This document shows, in pieces, positions 61,101 through 64,000 of a stretch of DNA of 64,000 nt. Positions within the stretch are counted from its first letter, which is position 1. Every line of letters starts with the position of its first letter. The notes beneath the pieces are model-generated. The model saw nothing but the letters and a program-made list of their open reading frames with translations, was not told the DNA's origin and did no database searches. The translations under genes were made by a program, and so were the position numbers. Source of the stretch: Hydractinia symbiolongicarpus (taxonomy: Eukaryota; Cnidaria; Hydrozoa; Anthoathecata; Hydractiniidae); NCBI RefSeq assembly GCF_029227915.1, contig NC_079878.1, positions 27,493,501 through 27,557,500 on the forward strand, in the 5' to 3' direction.

Positions 61101-64000
61101 TTACTAGGTTGCATCGCTTTTAACATTGAAACGATTGACTGTGGAAATTAATTGAACTAACTTTTAACTGTGACCTTATAAATGTGTTAAGTCAGGCAAC
61201 TGGACTCGAAGAAATAACATTCTTCTTAATTTGACAAGATTGCCGGAACTCAGAGATTACACTGGGCGCTGTGATAGCGCTTCATTTAAAAATTTAAATA
61301 AATAAGTCATTTTTCACTGTTGGACCAATCCTAGTTGTTATCGCGCGCTGAAGAAATTGAGAGAGTTTCAAAAACTACATTTCAATGAGTTTCTAATGGT
61401 ATCAGTCCGTCTGAATTACAACGGTTCCGTCACATATTCTTCCCCTCATGTATTTAGTGATATTTTTCCGATTTTACTAAGGTATATCGCTTTTAACAGT
61501 GAAACGATTGACTGTGGAACTTAATTGAACTAACTTTGGACTGTGACCTTATAATTGTGATAAATGAGACAATTGAACTCCAAGAAAAAATATTCTTCTT
61601 AATTTGACATGATTGCTTGAACTCAGCAGTTACACTGGGCGCAGTGGCAGCGCTTTATTTGAAAATTTAGATAAAAAAGTCCTTCTTCTACTGTGGGACA
61701 AATCCTAGCCGTTATCACGTGCTGAAGAAATAGAGGCAGTTTCAAAAACTAAATTTCATTGACTTTCTAACAGTATCAGTCCGTTTTAATTACAACGGTT
61801 CTGTCACATATTCCTTCCATCATGTACTTAACGATATTTTTCTCATATTACTAGGTTGCATCGCTTTTAACATTGAAACGATTGACTGTGGAACTTAATT
61901 GAACTAACTTTGGACTGTGACCTTATATATGTGTTAAGTGAGGCAACTGGACTCAAAGAAATAACATTCTTCTTAATTTGACAAGATTGCCGGAACTCAG
62001 AGATTACACTGGGCGCTGTGATAGCGCTTCATTTAAAAATTTAAATCAATAAGTCATTTTTAATGTTGGACCAATCCTAGTTGTTATCGCGCGCTGAAGA
62101 AATTGAGAGAGTTTCAAAAACTACATTTCAATGAGTTTCTAACGGTATCAGTCCGTCTGAATTACAACGGTTCCGTCACATATTCTTCCCCTCATGTATT
62201 TAGTGATATTTTTCCGATTTTACTAAGGTATATCGCTTTTAACAGTGAAACGATTGACTGTGGAACTTAATTGAACTAACTTTGGACTGTGACCTTATAA
62301 TTGTGATAAATGAGACAATTGAACTCCAAGAAAAAATATTTTTCCTAATTTGACATGATTGCTTGAACTCAGCAGTTGCACTGGGTGCAGTGGCAGCGCT
62401 TTAATTGAAAATTTAGATAAAAAAAGTCCTTTTTCTACTGTGGGACAAATCCTAGCCGTTATCACGTGCTGAAGAAATAGAGGCAGTTTCAAAAACTCCA
62501 TTTCATTGACTTTCTATCTGTATCATTCCGTTTCAGTTACAACGGTTCTGTCACATATTCCTTCCATCATGTACTTAACGATATTTTTCTCATATTACTA
62601 GGTTGCATCGCTTTTAACATTGAAACGATTGACTGTGGAACTTAATTAAACTAACTTTTAACTGTGACCTTATAAATGTGTTAAGTCAGGCAACTGGACT
62701 CGAACAAATACCATTCTTCTTAATTTGACAAGATTGCCGGAACTCAGAGATTACACTGGGCGCTGTGATAGCGCTTCATTTAAAAATTTAAATAAATAAG
62801 TCATTTTTTACTGTTGGACCAATCCTAGCCGTTATCGCGCGCTGAAGAAATTGAGAGAGTTTCAAAAACTACATTTCAATGAGTTTCTAACGGTATCAGT
62901 CCCTCTGAATTACAACGGTTCCGTCACATATTCTTCCCCTCATGTATTTAGTGATATTTTTCCGATTTTACTAAGGTATATCGCTTTTAACAGTGAAACG
63001 ATTGACTGTGGAACTTAATTGAACTAACTTTGGACTGTGACCTTATAATTGTGATAAATGAGACAATTGAACTCCAAGAAAAAATATTCTTCTTAATTTG
63101 ACATGATTGCTTGAACTCAGCAGTTACACTGGGCGCAGTGGCAGCGCTTTAATTGAAAATTTAGATAAAAAAAGTCCTTTTTCTACTGTGGGACAAATCC
63201 TAGCCGTTATCACGTGCTGAAGAAATAGAGGCAGTTTCAAAAACTCCATTTCATTGACTTTCTATCTGTATCATTCTGTTTCAGTTACAACGGTTCTGTC
63301 ACATATTCCTCCCATCATGTACTTAACGATATTTTTCTCATATTACTAGGTTGCATCGCTTTTAACATTGAAACGATTGACTGTGGAACTTAATTGAACT
63401 AACTTTGGACTGTGACCTTATAATTGTGATAAATGAGACAATTGAACTCGAAGAAATAACATTCTTCTTAATTTGACAAGATTGCCGGAACTCAGAGATT
63501 ACACTGGGCGCTGTGATAGCGCTTCATTTAAAAATTTAAATAAATAAGTCATTTTTCACTGTTGGACCAATCCTAGTTGTTATCGCGCGCTGAAGAAATT
63601 GAGAGAGTTTCAAAAACTACATTTCAATGAGTTTCTAATGGTATCAGTCCGTCTGAATTACAACGGTTCCGTCACATATTCTTCCCCTCATGTATTTAGT
63701 GATATTTTTCCGATTTTACTAAGGTATATCGCTTTTAACAGTGAAACGATTGACTGTGGAACTTAATTGAACTAACTTTGGACTGTGACCTTATAATTGT
63801 GATAAATGAGACAATTGAACTCCAAGAAAAAATATTCTTCTTAATTTGACATGATTGCTTGAACTCAGCAGTTACACTGGGCGCAGTGGCAGCGCTTTAT
63901 TTGAAAATTTAGATAAAAAAGTCCTTCTTCTACTGTGGGACAAATCCTAGCCGTTATCACGTGCTGAAGAAATAGAGGCAGTTTCAAAAACTAAATTTCA
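60811..64000 (+). repeat. Regular dimer array (~748 bp period)
   Basis: Class A monomers start at 60811, 61559, 62304, 63053 and 63801, giving steps of 748, 745, 749 and 748 bp. The B marker ctcatgtatttag falls at 61445, 62191, 62939 and 63687. A copies have tatcacgtgctg and ttttaacattgaaacg; B copies have gccggaactcagag, gtgatagcgc and gaaattgagagag. The B monomer starting near 63427 has an A-type 5' end (gacaattgaact) joined to B sequence (cgaagaaataac), a visible recombination junction. The array runs off the window. Confidence 0.88.

Larger units (their letters stand above)
11601..64000 (+). repeat. Satellite array, right segment (about 140 monomers of ~373 bp)
   Basis: The same satellite continues without interruption to the end of the window. 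I saw no monomer in reverse orientation and no further foreign insert. Length changes are confined to small deletions at about 43649, 51735, 55137 and 59868 and a few 1-3 bp changes. Monomer classes are arranged in many higher-order blocks, listed separately. Toward the right the copies become more alike and more regularly alternating. The array runs off the window end. Confidence 0.97.

Noticed and set aside
62295-62501. 68-codon open frame on the minus strand
   Set aside because: Antisense of a class A satellite monomer; sister monomers carry stops or shifts; no recognisable domain.
1-64000. CRISPR array
   Set aside because: The repeat unit is about 373 bp with no short repeats separated by unique spacers, and the context is eukaryotic.

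Overview
The whole window is one satellite-DNA array. About 170 copies of an AT-rich monomer of roughly 372-373 bp run head to tail, all in the same orientation on the + strand, and the array continues past both ends of the window. I found no functional protein-coding gene, rRNA, complete tRNA gene, CRISPR array or bacterial-type operon. The array points to a large eukaryotic genome. The only foreign DNA is a 474-bp piece of a LINE whose reverse-transcriptase tail resembles the CR1/jockey type common in animals, so the source is most likely a metazoan, probably an invertebrate. I do not recognise the satellite as a named family. A centromeric or other heterochromatic location is likely but inferred.

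Layout. Positions 1-6350 hold heterogeneous, older-looking monomers. Positions 6351-12544 hold local multimer duplications (4-mer, 1-mer, 3-mer) and the LINE insertion at 11123-11596. Positions 13775-17200 are a displaced second copy of about 6.2-10.0 kb. Positions 17.2-25.5 kb carry mixed dimer and trimer duplications. Positions 25496-31415 hold a 7-monomer higher-order repeat (2609-2612 bp) in two copies plus part of a third. Positions 31.4-37.5 kb contain an 11-monomer-spaced duplication and a transplanted piece of the 7-mer. Positions 36685-41916 are dominated by an alternating dimer of about 746-748 bp. Positions 42750-47220 are a nearly perfect tandem duplication of a 6-monomer unit (2235 bp), and 47532-49011 a nearly perfect 740-bp dimer duplication. 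Positions 49.0-60.8 kb are mixed, with a 5-mer duplication, and 60811-64000 is again a regular 748-bp dimer.

Monomers fall into a few haplotype classes that alternate or are recombined, and private deletions are shared by distant copies. This is the pattern expected from unequal exchange and segmental amplification. Each monomer also carries conserved small dyads. One has the size and several key positions of a tRNA D-arm (A box), and another has the exact 5-bp stem and 7-nt loop of a T-arm. A CpG-rich core varies almost only by CpG transitions. These are the most interesting unexplained signals.
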